Of a stretch of DNA of 61,018 nucleotides, positions 49,865-58,171 are shown in pieces. Within the stretch, counting starts at the first letter, position 1. Every line of letters starts with the position of its first letter. The notes beneath the pieces were generated by a model. It ran no database searches and had not been told where the DNA came from. It saw only the letters and a program-made list of their open reading frames with translations. Both the position numbers and the translations under genes were made by a program. This DNA is from Acidobacteriota bacterium (lineage in GTDB: Bacteria > Acidobacteriota > Vicinamibacteria > Vicinamibacterales > UBA2999): assembly GCA_013140775.1 (NCBI GenBank), contig JABFSA010000041.1, positions 1 through 61,018 of the forward strand, written 5' to 3'.

Positions 49865-51619
49865 ATGACCCGGTGGGGATGGCCGCAGTCACCGATGCTG
49901 GCGGCATGGCTGGCCGCCGGTGTCTGCGTGTCGGTTGCCACTCTGGCGTTCTTCGGCATCCGTGCCACGCGGGAGTTCGAACGAAGCTCGCAGCTCCTCG
50001 GGCAGCAGCGCGCTGACCAGGGCGCGCGCCTTCTGGCGACGGCGTTGACGCGCGACATGCGCGCGGCGCAGACGGCTGTGCTGCCCTTGTCCGCATGGGA
50101 CGAGTTCCAGTCGGACGCGCCGCATGAGGTCATCGCGCTGGTTGCAACCACGTTCGCCAGGTATCCGTATCCCGACACCTTTCTGGCGTGGAACGCGCAC
50201 GAGCCCTCGTCCAAGATGGTGTTCTACGCGCGTTCGGACCGTCCGCCGCGGTGGGCGGCTGCCACGGCGGACCTGGGCCGCTCGCCGGTGAGAGTGCTGA
50301 CCGATCCGCGCGTGGCTGCTCTCATGGCGAGTCAGATCGACTCCGATGAGCAGCGCGGGCAACTCTATTCGGTGTTCGATATCGATCTCGATGCGGTGCG
50401 GTATCAGGTCGTGATCCGGCTCCGTTATCACGATCGACTGCGGCAGTCGCTGGCATCGGTGTATGGGTTCATGGTGAATCTCTCGTGGGTTCGGCAGCAC
50501 TATTTTGCCGAATTGACACGACAGGTGGCCGATATCGGCAGCAACACGGGGCTGTCGTTCGGTATCGTCGACCATCGCGGCGAACCGGTGATTGGCAAGC
50601 CGGAACTCGCTGAAACCGGGCTCAGCAGTCGACAGACGTTTTCGTTCGCCTTTTTTGACCCGCTCCCCGTGGCGGCCAATATGAGAGACGAGGCGTTCGA
50701 CCTTCAGACGTGGACCGTGCTCGTGAGCGGCACCGCGGATCCGACCCTCGGTGCCGCGATTCGCGGCGCGGACGTCATATTCGGCCTGGCCGCCGTGGCT
50801 GCGGTGATGCTGGCGTTCGGACTCGTGATGACTGCCCGGGCCATGCGAACGGGCGTCGAGCTGGCTGAGATGCGTGCGGAGTTCATGTCGTCTATTACGC
50901 ACGAATTGAAGACCCCGATTGCCAGCATCCGGGCGATGGGCGACATGCTGACGCGCGGCCGACTTCGGCACCCGGACGACCAGCGCGAGTACGCGGCGGT
51001 GGTCTCGCAGGAAGCGAAGCGGCTGGAGCGTCTCGTGAACAACGTGCTGGCGCATGCCCGGATTACCGACGTCGCGGACGTGTATTCGTTCGAGCCGCTG
51101 GACGTCGAGGAGCTCGTGAGCGAAGTGTTGAAAGGCTTCAAGCACCAGCTGCACCGCGGCGGGTTCCGCATCACGGTCGACCTTCAGCCGGATCTCCCAC
51201 GGATCCAGGGAGATCGCGCTGCAATGGAGCTGCTGCTGGACAATCTCATCGACAATGCGATCCGCCATTCCAGGAATTCGAAGGAGTTGAGAATCGAGGC
51301 GATCGCACGGGAGGATGGCGTGGCCCTCGTGATCGCCGATCGCGGCGTGGGTATCCCCGTCGAGGATCTCGGGCGTGTCACTCAAAAGTTCGTGCGTGGG
51401 CGAAATGCCGTCCGTGGGGGCAGCGGTCTAGGCCTGGCGATCGTCAACCGGATTGCGAAGGACCACGGCGGGCGAGTGGCGATCGAGTCGGTGCTGGATC
51501 GAGGCACGACGGTGACGGTGGTTCTGCCAGTCGCGCAGATCGAAGCCGCAACCACTTACGACACGGAGTTGCCCCCTCTGCCAGGCGCGATACGCCCCTC
51601 GACATCCTCACCGCCATGA
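49865..51619 (+). CDS. Sensor histidine kinase with long periplasmic domain
   Basis: 584 residues from the ATG at 49865. A membrane helix (MLAAWLAAGVCVSVATLAFF) is followed by a periplasmic domain of about 260 residues and a second helix (VIFGLAAVAAVMLAFGLVMT). His346 in FMSSITHELKTPIASIRA is the phospho-acceptor; ATPase motifs are LLLDNLIDNAIRHS, VIADRGVGIPVEDL and GGSGLGLAIVNRIAKDHGG. No HAMP domain is evident. The gene lies between the TAXI protein and a response regulator whose start overlaps its stop (ATGA), so ligand capture, sensing and response are in one operon. Confidence 0.93.
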   Translation: MTRWGWPQSPMLAAWLAAGVCVSVATLAFFGIRATREFERSSQLLGQQRADQGARLLATALTRDMRAAQTAVLPLSAWDEFQSDAPHEVIALVATTFARYPYPDTFLAWNAHEPSSKMVFYARSDRPPRWAAATADLGRSPVRVLTDPRVAALMASQIDSDEQRGQLYSVFDIDLDAVRYQVVIRLRYHDRLRQSLASVYGFMVNLSWVRQHYFAELTRQVADIGSNTGLSFGIVDHRGEPVIGKPELAETGLSSRQTFSFAFFDPLPVAANMRDEAFDLQTWTVLVSGTADPTLGAAIRGADVIFGLAAVAAVMLAFGLVMTARAMRTGVELAEMRAEFMSSITHELKTPIASIRAMGDMLTRGRLRHPDDQREYAAVVSQEAKRLERLVNNVLAHARITDVADVYSFEPLDVEELVSEVLKGFKHQLHRGGFRITVDLQPDLPRIQGDRAAMELLLDNLIDNAIRHSRNSKELRIEAIAREDGVALVIADRGVGIPVEDLGRVTQKFVRGRNAVRGGSGLGLAIVNRIAKDHGGRVAIESVLDRGTTVTVVLPVAQIEAATTYDTELPPLPGAIRPSTSSPP

Positions 51620-52344
51620 GGCCGCAGTCCCAACGATCGGCGGTGCTCGCCCGACAGGGACAGAAACGCGTCCTCGTCGTCGAAGACGACGACGCCCTTG
51701 CCCGGGTCCTGTGCGACAGCCTGGTCATCGAGGGGTTCGCCGTCGAGCGCGCGTCCGACGGAGGAGAGGCGACGCGGTTCGCTGCCGCCTTCCATCCGGA
51801 TCTCGTCCTGCTCGATCTGATGCTTCCCGATACGTCAGGCTTCGAGCTCTTCGGCGCGTTACGTCGCCGCGGCGCCACAGCGATCATCATGCTCACCGCG
51901 CGGGGACAAAAGTCCGACAAGCTGCGCGGACTCAAGATCGGCGCCGACGACTACGTGACCAAGCCGTTCGACATCGACGAGCTCATGGCCCGGGTCCATG
52001 CGGTCTTGCGGCGGGCGAGGACGAATGTGGAGGTCTTGGCGCTCGGCGATGCGACGATCGACTTCGCGCAGCAATGTATTGTCAGGCGCGGGCGCTCGGT
52101 TCCGCTCAGCCGCCGTGAATGCGAGGTGATCAGTTACCTCGCAGCACGCCACGATCGTGTGGTGTACCGAGACGAATTGCTCCGTGAGGTGTGGGGGTAT
52201 CCGGAGTCGCCGATCACCCGGTCGGTCGATCACGCCATCGCGCGACTACGAAAGAAGCTCGAGGCCGACCCGCATCATCCGCGATTCATCCACACCGTGC
52301 ACGGGAACGGCTACTGCCTCACCTTCAACGGGGGACGCGCGTAG
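51616..52344 (+). CDS. OmpR-family response regulator
   Basis: 242 residues; start overlaps the kinase stop by four bases. Receiver domain: LVVEDDDALARVLCDSLVIE, phospho-acceptor Asp67 in LVLLDLMLPD, IMLTARGQ and DDYVTKPFDIDELMAR. DNA-binding winged helix: SRRECEVISYLAARHDRVVY, RSVDHAIARLRKKLEADPHH and FIHTVHGNGYCLTF. It probably controls the neighbouring TonB receptor/amidohydrolase genes in response to the TAXI ligand (inference from position). Confidence 0.96.
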   Translation: MRPQSQRSAVLARQGQKRVLVVEDDDALARVLCDSLVIEGFAVERASDGGEATRFAAAFHPDLVLLDLMLPDTSGFELFGALRRRGATAIIMLTARGQKSDKLRGLKIGADDYVTKPFDIDELMARVHAVLRRARTNVEVLALGDATIDFAQQCIVRRGRSVPLSRRECEVISYLAARHDRVVYRDELLREVWGYPESPITRSVDHAIARLRKKLEADPHHPRFIHTVHGNGYCLTFNGGRA

Positions 52345-52356
52345 GGACGGGGTCGG

Positions 52357-52950
52357 CTACTCGCGAAAAATCCGCGAGAGAGGTAACTGTAATCCTGGCA
52401 AGAGGGGCGTCGTCAGTACGTCGGACGTTTCGCGCGACAGTTCAATCGGCCGGCCAAGCCCCTTCTCTTCACGCCGAGAGACCCTGACAACATCGATCGC
52501 GGGATCAATGACCCAGTACTCCGATACTCCCGCGCGGTCGTACAGGCGTCGCTTGATGGTTTCATCTCGTCGCCGCGTTCCCTTTGACGCGATTTCGACC
52601 ACCAGCTCCGGAACGCCCCGGACATTGGCGGGCGTCAACGTCTGGGCGGCACGTTCGTTCGACAGGTAGAGGAGGTCGGGTTCAACGACATCCCAATTGG
52701 AGAGGACAACATCCAGCGGCGCCATGAAGACGCGACCAATCGGGTTCGTCTCGATCCAGTTGCCAATCAAGAGGTGCAGGTTTCCCAAGATCCCCTGGTG
52801 CCTGACGTTCGGCGAGGGCGTCACGTAGTGCTCTCCATCGATCAGTTCGTGCCGCTTCCCGTCATCTGGGAAGTGGACGAAGTCGTCGTACGTGAGCCTC
52901 AACGCCGTGCGTGCCGTCCGTCGCTCCTCGATCCCGGCCATGACGCTCAT
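52357..52950 (-). CDS. Uma2-family (DUF820) putative nuclease
   Basis: 197 residues from the ATG at 52950. Family pattern: LTYDDFVHFPDDGKRHELID and GEHYVTPSPNVRHQGILGNL, then VVEPDLLYLS and VPELVVEIASKGTRRRDETI. The PD-(D/E)XK-like core is visible as E-L-I-D-G, EPD and VEIAS. Uma2 proteins are abundant in cyanobacteria, Planctomycetes and Acidobacteria; their biological role is unclear although some are linked to mobile elements. It is convergent with the response regulator and divergent from the propeller gene. No transposase is nearby. Confidence 0.9.
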   Translation of the reverse strand: MSVMAGIEERRTARTALRLTYDDFVHFPDDGKRHELIDGEHYVTPSPNVRHQGILGNLHLLIGNWIETNPIGRVFMAPLDVVLSNWDVVEPDLLYLSNERAAQTLTPANVRGVPELVVEIASKGTRRRDETIKRRLYDRAGVSEYWVIDPAIDVVRVSRREEKGLGRPIELSRETSDVLTTPLLPGLQLPLSRIFRE

Positions 52951-53103
52951 TTTACCGTCGTCGTCACGCGAATGGCGTGCCGGAAATGAGGACGCGAAAT
53001 CGCCCGGGAATCTGAAGGAAGAGTCAGGCAGGTGGCAGGAGCAGCAGCCTTGGACGGCGATGGCTGTGGCAGAATCTGCCACGCTCTTCAGGTGGAGGTG
53101 TTC

Positions 53104-54198
53104 ATGACACGCGTGCTGGCACTCGTAGCGATCTTCCTGGCGTCACCGGTGTTGGCGCAGCAGCCCGTTCCCGAGATTCCCTTCGAGTCGGTTCCCAACT
53201 TCCTCAAGCTACCGCCCGGTGTGCACCTGGGTGAGGTGCCCGGCGTAGCCGTGAACTCGAAGGGACACGTGTTCGTGTTCACGCGCTCGAACAGCGCGGG
53301 TGGTCCGGCGTACGCGCCCGCAGCGGCGCAATTGCTCGAGTTCGATTCCACGGGTGCCTTTGTTCGGGAGATAGGCAAGGGGCTCTACGCGTGGTCGTTT
53401 GCTCACAGCGTGCGCGTGGACCGCAACGACAACATCTGGGCCATCGACAAGGGCTCGGACATGGTGGTGCGGTTCAGTCCCGCTGGCCAGGTCGTGATGG
53501 TGTTCGGACGCAGGCGAGAGTCGGCCGACCCGGAGACGAAGCCGTGGGAGGAGATCGACCCGCCGCTCGCGCCGGTGGACGGGCTCTTCCGGCAGCCGAC
53601 CGACGTGGCCTGGGATGCCGCCGGCAACATCTACATCAGCGACGGGTACGTGAACTCGCGCGTCGCGAAGTACGACCGCAACGGCGACTGGGTGACGTCG
53701 TGGGGCGAGCCTGGGACTGCACCGGGGCAGTTTCACCTGCCTCATGCAATCGCGATCGACAGTGAGGATCGTGTGTACGTGGGTGACCGGACCAACCGGC
53801 GCATTCAGGTCTTCGATGCCAGCGGTCGGTTCCTGCGTATGTTCTCTATCGACGTGCCGCCTGATCCGCGAACACGTGCAGTGAATGGCAACACACCGAC
53901 CGGCAGCCGGCTGGAGGCGGTCATCGGCGCGCCGAACTCAATCTGCATTCCGCCGCGGAGTCAGGTGATGTTCGTGGGCGAGTCGACGTATCCGGGCCGG
54001 GTATTCAAAGTGTCTCTCGACGGAAAGGTGCTCGGCGTGATCGGTCGCTCGGGACGGCTCCCGGGACAGTTCTCCGGTGCGCACGGTCTTGCGTGTCCAT
54101 CGGAAACAGAGATCTACGTGGCGGAGACGTCCAACTGGCGAGTGCAGAAGCTTCGCCTGCGCGCGCCCGCAACCGCGACAGACTCCGCGAGACGATAA
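53104..54198 (+). CDS. Secreted NHL-repeat beta-propeller protein, copy 2
   Basis: 364 residues from the ATG at 53104, after GGAGG. Signal peptide VLALVAIFLASPVLAQ. Six NHL-type blades: VAVNSKGHVFVFTRS, VRVDRNDNIWAIDKGSDMVV, VAWDAAGNIYISDGYVNSRV, IAIDSEDRVYVGDRTNRRIQ, MFVGESTYPGRVFKVSLDGK and ACPSETEIYVAETSNWRVQK. The GYVNSRV and DRTNRRIQ segments match peptidyl-alpha-hydroxyglycine-lyase-like NHL proteins. Likely periplasmic. It is convergent with aroE and not close to the other propeller (39486). Confidence 0.88.
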   Translation: MTRVLALVAIFLASPVLAQQPVPEIPFESVPNFLKLPPGVHLGEVPGVAVNSKGHVFVFTRSNSAGGPAYAPAAAQLLEFDSTGAFVREIGKGLYAWSFAHSVRVDRNDNIWAIDKGSDMVVRFSPAGQVVMVFGRRRESADPETKPWEEIDPPLAPVDGLFRQPTDVAWDAAGNIYISDGYVNSRVAKYDRNGDWVTSWGEPGTAPGQFHLPHAIAIDSEDRVYVGDRTNRRIQVFDASGRFLRMFSIDVPPDPRTRAVNGNTPTGSRLEAVIGAPNSICIPPRSQVMFVGESTYPGRVFKVSLDGKVLGVIGRSGRLPGQFSGAHGLACPSETEIYVAETSNWRVQKLRLRAPATATDSARR

Positions 54199-54222
54199 GG
54201 GCGGACTGATTGATTCGTGTCG

Positions 54223-55068
54223 TCAGAGTGTGGCTTCGAGCGCGGCGCGCAGTGCCGGTGTGATCTCCGGGTCGATCCCAAACCACGACTTCCAGGCCGG
54301 CCGCGCCTGGTGCAGCAACATACCCAGGCCGTCAACCGTCGGGTTGCCTCGGTGGCGGGCCGCCTCGAGCAGCGGCGTCTGGAGCGGCACGTAGACGATG
54401 TCGCAGACGATTGCGTCCACGGGCAGGGTCGCAAGGGACAGGTCGAGCGACGGCTGACCGACCATGCCCTGGCTGGTCGTGTTGACGAGCATCGTCACGC
54501 CCTCGACCGCGCGATGGCGCTCTTCCCACGGGATCGGTGTGATGGGCGCACCTGACTCGCGGGACAGCAGTTCCGCGCGCGCGAAAGTCCGGTTGATCAC
54601 CCGAATCTCCGTCGTCCCGTGCGTGGCCAGGGCATAGACGATGGCGCGGGCACCGCCCCCCGCGCCGATCACCGCCACCGGGCCGGCGTCGCCGCGCCAT
54701 GACGGCTGCTGCTGCTGGAGGTTGTGGATGAAGCCGTACGCATCGTTGTTGGTCCCCAGGAGCGACCCGTCGTGCCGCACCGTGATGCAACTGACCGCGC
54801 CGATGCGGCGCGCCACCGGTTCAGCCGCATCGACGATCGCCAGCGCATGCTCCTTGTGGGGAATCGTGATGTTGCAGCCCGAAAAGCCGAGCGGGGCAAG
54901 CGCCCGGAGGGCGATTTCGAGGTGGTCGGGCTTCACCGCGAGCGGGACGTATGCACCCGTCAGCCCGTGCTCACGCATCAGGAAGTTGTGCAGGATCGGC
55001 GAACGCGAGTGCGAGACCGGCCAGCCCATGACGCCGGCAAGGGCGAAGTGTTCGGATCGTGAAGTCAT
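54223..55068 (-). CDS. aroE: Shikimate dehydrogenase
   Basis: 281 residues from the ATG at 55068, chosen because ALAGVMGWPVSHSRSPILHN is the family N-terminus; an upstream extension adds non-family sequence. Shikimate-binding Ser pair in SHSRSP, catalytic Lys in NITIPHKEHAL and Asp in GTNNDAYGF, NADP-binding VAVIGAGGGARAIV with basic INRTFARA, and C-terminal DGLGMLLHQA. It reduces 3-dehydroshikimate in aromatic amino-acid synthesis. Housekeeping gene among accessory ones; no other aro gene is near. Confidence 0.95.
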   Translation of the reverse strand: MTSRSEHFALAGVMGWPVSHSRSPILHNFLMREHGLTGAYVPLAVKPDHLEIALRALAPLGFSGCNITIPHKEHALAIVDAAEPVARRIGAVSCITVRHDGSLLGTNNDAYGFIHNLQQQQPSWRGDAGPVAVIGAGGGARAIVYALATHGTTEIRVINRTFARAELLSRESGAPITPIPWEERHRAVEGVTMLVNTTSQGMVGQPSLDLSLATLPVDAIVCDIVYVPLQTPLLEAARHRGNPTVDGLGMLLHQARPAWKSWFGIDPEITPALRAALEATL

Positions 55069-55140
55069 GGAATCTTTCCCGGCGAGTGGCTCCGAGGCGT
55101 ACAGCATAATGCAGGTGGATCATCCGTCAGGAGACGCACG

Positions 55141-56427
55141 ATGCTCAGGAAAGACCAGAACGACCTTCTCACCCAGACGGGTCCGGGAACGCCGATGGGA
55201 CAGATGTTCCGGCAGTATTGGATTCCCGCGCTGCTGGCCGAGGAGCTGCCCGAGAACGATTGCCCGCCGGTGCGCGTCAAGCTGCTGTCCGAGCGTCTGA
55301 TTGCGTTTCGCGATACCGAGGGACGCTACGGACTGATGGATGAGTTCTGTGCCCATCGCGGCGTGTCGCTCTGGTTTGGCCGCACCGAGGACTGCGGGCT
55401 GCGATGCCCGTATCACGGCTGGAAGTACGACGTCACGGGACAGTGCGTCGAAATGCCGTCCGAACCCGTCAACTCAGGGTTCGCCAACAAGATCCGGTTG
55501 AAGTCGTACCCGCTGATCGAACGCGGGGGCGTGCTGTGGACCTGCATGGGCGAGGGTGACGAGCTGCCGCCATTGCCGGAGTGGGAGTTCGCCACGGTAC
55601 CGGCCGCACATTCCTTCACGTCCAAGCGTTTCCAGGAGTGCAACTGGCTCCAGTCGATGGAAGGCGGGATCGACTCGAGCCACGTGTCGTTCCTGCATCG
55701 CGGCGACCTCAACACGGACCCGCTCTTCAAGGGCGCGCGAGGCAACCAGTACAACCTCGGCGACATGCGGCCCGTGTTCGAAGTGGTGGAGAGCCCGGGG
55801 GGCTTGTACATCGGCGCCCGCCGCAACGCGGAGAACGACCACTATTACTGGCGCATCACGCAGTGGGTGATGCCCTCGTTCACGATGATTGCCCCGCGCG
55901 GCAACCACTCGGTGCACGGCCACTTCTGGATCCCGATCGACGACGAGAACTGCTGGGCGTGGAGTTTCGACTACCACCCCACCCGCGCGTTGACTGACGA
56001 GGAAGTTGGCGCGATGCGCGCGGGCAAGGGGATCCACGTCAAGTACGGTCCCGGCAACTATCGGCCCCTGGCCAACAAAGACAACGATTACCTGATGGAT
56101 CGAGCGGCGCAGAAGGCCGGGCGAACCTACAGCGGCATCGAGGGTATCTCGATGCAGGATGCTTCGCTCCAAGAGAGCATGGGCCCCATCGTCGATCGAA
56201 CCAAGGAGACGCTTGTGTCCACTGACAGCGGCATCATCATGGCGCGTCAGCGGCTGCTCCGCGCGGTGAAGGCGCTGGTTGACGGAGGGGTTCTCCCTCC
56301 GGGCGTCGATCCCGTGCATCAACGGGTTCGCTCGGCCGCGGTGATCCTCCCACCGGATCAGGCATTCAAAGACGGAGCCCGCGAGGCGATGATCGCTCGC
56401 CCAGGCGTGGCTCCAGCGGCCGTCTAG
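55141..56427 (+). CDS. Rieske aromatic-ring-hydroxylating dioxygenase, large subunit
   Basis: 428 residues with AGGAG before the ATG. The Rieske [2Fe-2S] site is CAHRGVSL (Cys70, His72) and CPYHGWKYD (Cys89, His92). The catalytic domain has the mononuclear-iron signature DSSHVSFLHRGD and the C-terminal acidic region. It is closest in pattern to phthalate 4,5-dioxygenase-type monocomponent oxygenases. No ferredoxin or reductase gene is adjacent, so electrons come from elsewhere. Its TAG stop (56425-56427) overlaps the first unit of a heptamer repeat. The next two genes are an unknown and a PanB-like protein, 43 and 480 bases downstream, forming a probable operon. Confidence 0.92.
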   Translation: MLRKDQNDLLTQTGPGTPMGQMFRQYWIPALLAEELPENDCPPVRVKLLSERLIAFRDTEGRYGLMDEFCAHRGVSLWFGRTEDCGLRCPYHGWKYDVTGQCVEMPSEPVNSGFANKIRLKSYPLIERGGVLWTCMGEGDELPPLPEWEFATVPAAHSFTSKRFQECNWLQSMEGGIDSSHVSFLHRGDLNTDPLFKGARGNQYNLGDMRPVFEVVESPGGLYIGARRNAENDHYYWRITQWVMPSFTMIAPRGNHSVHGHFWIPIDDENCWAWSFDYHPTRALTDEEVGAMRAGKGIHVKYGPGNYRPLANKDNDYLMDRAAQKAGRTYSGIEGISMQDASLQESMGPIVDRTKETLVSTDSGIIMARQRLLRAVKALVDGGVLPPGVDPVHQRVRSAAVILPPDQAFKDGAREAMIARPGVAPAAV

Positions 56428-56453
56428 GCTCTGGGCGCTCGGCTCCAGGCTTT
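56426..56453. repeat. Heptamer array overlapping the Rieske stop codon
   Basis: Four seven-base units, AGGCTCT, GGGCGCT, CGGCTCC and AGGCTTT, start inside the TAG stop of the oxygenase gene and fill most of the 43-base gap to the next start. They match the reverse complement of the arrays at 28572-28592 and 60511-60538, all sharing a CTAGGCTCT core. Confidence 0.75.
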
Positions 56454-56470
56454 GGGAACTGATTTCGAAC

Positions 56471-56911
56471 ATGCTCAGTGAGTCCACCCGCATGAGTTCT
56501 GCGGCCGAGGCGCGGTTTCGCATTCAGGCGCCGCCTCCGACGGCACGCACGGTCGCTGTCGTTCCGCTCGATGCGGTGAGCGAGCGTTTGACGACGGGGC
56601 TTTCCGAGCATGCGTGGAACGGCGTGACCTTTGTGCCTGCGTCAGCTGCGGCCCGCTTTGCGACGGATCCGGGTCCAGCAGATCTCGTGATGATGGTCGT
56701 TGCGGCCGGAACTGATGCGAGCGCCGCTGTGGCCATCGGTGAAACCTGCAGTCAGCGGCGCATTCCCACCGCGACGTGTGTGATTCGTGACGCAGCAACG
56801 TCGGAAGATGACCTTTCGACGACACTGGGTCGGATTCGTCCCTGGTCGCTGATGGTCGTCGTTGTCAGTGACCGGGGCTATCTCGAGGACATCCTCAGGT
56901 CGTTTCGATGA
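56471..56911 (+). CDS. Unknown protein upstream of the PanB-like gene
   Basis: 146 residues from the ATG at 56471; a second ATG at residue 8 is possible. After a polar N-terminus the sequence alternates short hydrophobic strands and helices: TARTVAVVPLDAVSERL, DLVMMVVAAGTDASAAVAIG, RIPTATCVIRDAATSEDDLS and PWSLMVVVVSDRGYLEDILR. This is consistent with a small alpha/beta, perhaps Rossmann-like, domain. No signal peptide. The start of the PanB-like gene overlaps its stop by ATGA, so the two products are made together, probably as partners. Not a recognised family. Confidence 0.75.
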   Translation: MLSESTRMSSAAEARFRIQAPPPTARTVAVVPLDAVSERLTTGLSEHAWNGVTFVPASAAARFATDPGPADLVMMVVAAGTDASAAVAIGETCSQRRIPTATCVIRDAATSEDDLSTTLGRIRPWSLMVVVVSDRGYLEDILRSFR

Positions 56912-57723
56912 ATCAGAGAGTCACCGTGGCGTCGCTTCAACAGATGAAGCGCGACGGCAGAAAGATCGTCGGCGTGGTTGTCTACGACCGCCAGATGGCG
57001 GAGGTCGTGGATCGTGCCGGGGTGGACATTGTGTCGGTGGGCGATTCGGTCGGCGTGAACATGTGGGGGCACGAGAGCGAACTGGACGTCACGCTCGACC
57101 AGATGCTGCTGGTCTGCGCCGCCGTTCGTCGAGGTGTTCGACGCGCGCTCGTCAGCTGTGATGTGCCGTTCGGGCCTCTCCAGGCCGGACCCGACGCAGC
57201 GATACGCGCTGCCAGACAGCTGGTGAACGACGGTGGCGCCGACATGGTCAAGCTCGACGCTGCGGCTGATCATCCGGATGTCGTTCGTGCGGTCGCTCGC
57301 GCCGGTATTCCCGTCTGGGCCCAGTTCGGTATCACGCCGCACACGGCTTCGCGCCATGGTGGAATGACGCAAGCCGGCCCGGCGATGGCTGCCGCGTTGA
57401 AGGATCAATTCGTCGCGGACGCCAGGTCGCTCGAGGCATCGGGTGCGTCGCTGCTGGATTTCACGAACTCCGGCCCGGTTGCCGGTCCCGCTGTTACGCA
57501 GTCAGTGTCGATTCCGGTGATCGGAGGCCTTGGCGGTGGGCCGTGGCTGGATGGACGTGTGCGTGCCCTCGTCGCAGCCGTGGGATACACCGCCGAGGCG
57601 CTCGACGACACCGTCGAACGCTACGCCAACGTGGCGCGGGTGACGTTCGACGCGGTCACGACGTTTGCGGAGGACGTTCGCGCCGTGAGGCAGATTCGCG
57701 GCGCGACTCCTTCCAAAGCCTGA
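56908..57723 (+). CDS. PanB-like protein with altered active-site residues
   Basis: 271 residues, the length of ketopantoate hydroxymethyltransferase. Similarity is clear across TVASLQQMKRDGRKIVGVVV, VSVGDSVGVNMWGHESEL and AAVRRGVRRALVSCDVPFG. Metal ligands Asp46 and Asp85 are kept. The third ligand, Glu in the canonical KxEGG, is Asp117 in VKLDAA. The canonical GHLGLTPQ is AQFGITPHT, losing its His. The catalytic Glu of LECVP aligns with Thr186 in LLDFTNSGP. True PanB function is therefore doubtful. Genomic context (Rieske oxygenase, unknown protein, ATGA overlap) suggests a different C-C bond reaction within catabolism. The fold assignment is firm, the reaction is not. Confidence 0.82.
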   Translation: MNQRVTVASLQQMKRDGRKIVGVVVYDRQMAEVVDRAGVDIVSVGDSVGVNMWGHESELDVTLDQMLLVCAAVRRGVRRALVSCDVPFGPLQAGPDAAIRAARQLVNDGGADMVKLDAAADHPDVVRAVARAGIPVWAQFGITPHTASRHGGMTQAGPAMAAALKDQFVADARSLEASGASLLDFTNSGPVAGPAVTQSVSIPVIGGLGGGPWLDGRVRALVAAVGYTAEALDDTVERYANVARVTFDAVTTFAEDVRAVRQIRGATPSKA

Positions 57724-57729
57724 GCAGGG

Positions 57730-58143
57730 TCACTCGCCGCTGACGTCCCGACCGGGTGCGCGCGGCCGCATGTCCGGCGTCAGGTGTGTCCCATTCGACA
57801 GCGTGACTTCCCTCAGCAGGACCGCGCGATCGCGACGACCGGCGGCGCCGGTGATCGTGACCGGGTCTCCAACCGCGAACCGCTCCGTCGGAAAGCCGGC
57901 GCGCTTCAAGGTGTTTGCAGCTCCCATCTCGACGAGCCATTCCTCGACCCGTCCTTCCGGGTTTCTCACGTCAACTCTGAACCGCGAGTGAGGATTGAGC
58001 CAGCGAATCTCGGTCAGTACCCCCGAGATGGTGACCTCCCGGTTCGAGTCGAAGTTCACGACGGTCGAATGGTGTGCGGTCGAATTGCGCGCAATTGTCG
58101 AGATGACAAGGACCAGGCCGGCAAGTACGAGAGGACTTTTCAT
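57730..58143 (-). CDS. DUF6152 secreted protein, copy 3
   Basis: 137 residues from the ATG at 58143. Signal peptide (LVLAGLVLVISTIARNSTA) followed by mature HHSTVVNFDSNREVTISGVL, then EIRWLNPHSRFRVDVRNPEG, EEWLVEMGAANTLKRAGFPT, FAVGDPVTITGAAGR and a C-terminal NGTHLTPD. It keeps His-His, Asn-Pro-His and the GDxVTxxG segment of the copies at 33702 and 35012. It lies downstream of its partner, on the reverse strand, the opposite gene order to the other two modules. Confidence 0.87.
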   Translation of the reverse strand: MKSPLVLAGLVLVISTIARNSTAHHSTVVNFDSNREVTISGVLTEIRWLNPHSRFRVDVRNPEGRVEEWLVEMGAANTLKRAGFPTERFAVGDPVTITGAAGRRDRAVLLREVTLSNGTHLTPDMRPRAPGRDVSGE

Positions 58144-58171
58144 CAGCCGACTCCGTTCAGATTCAGTGGGC

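Noticed and set aside
48901..51385. Long reverse-strand frames (437 and 498 codons) opposite the TAXI and kinase genes
   Set aside because: Composition is His/Arg-rich and patternless; the forward frames contain complete known domains.
51553..51568. Sixteen-base match, in reverse, between the kinase gene end and the repeat region near 32291
   Set aside because: Over a 61 kb window roughly one such match is expected by chance, and the kinase copy lies in coding sequence.
52357..52950. Uma2-type nuclease considered as part of a defence island
   Set aside because: No restriction, toxin-antitoxin, CRISPR or other defence gene is near; Uma2 genes are scattered widely in such genomes.
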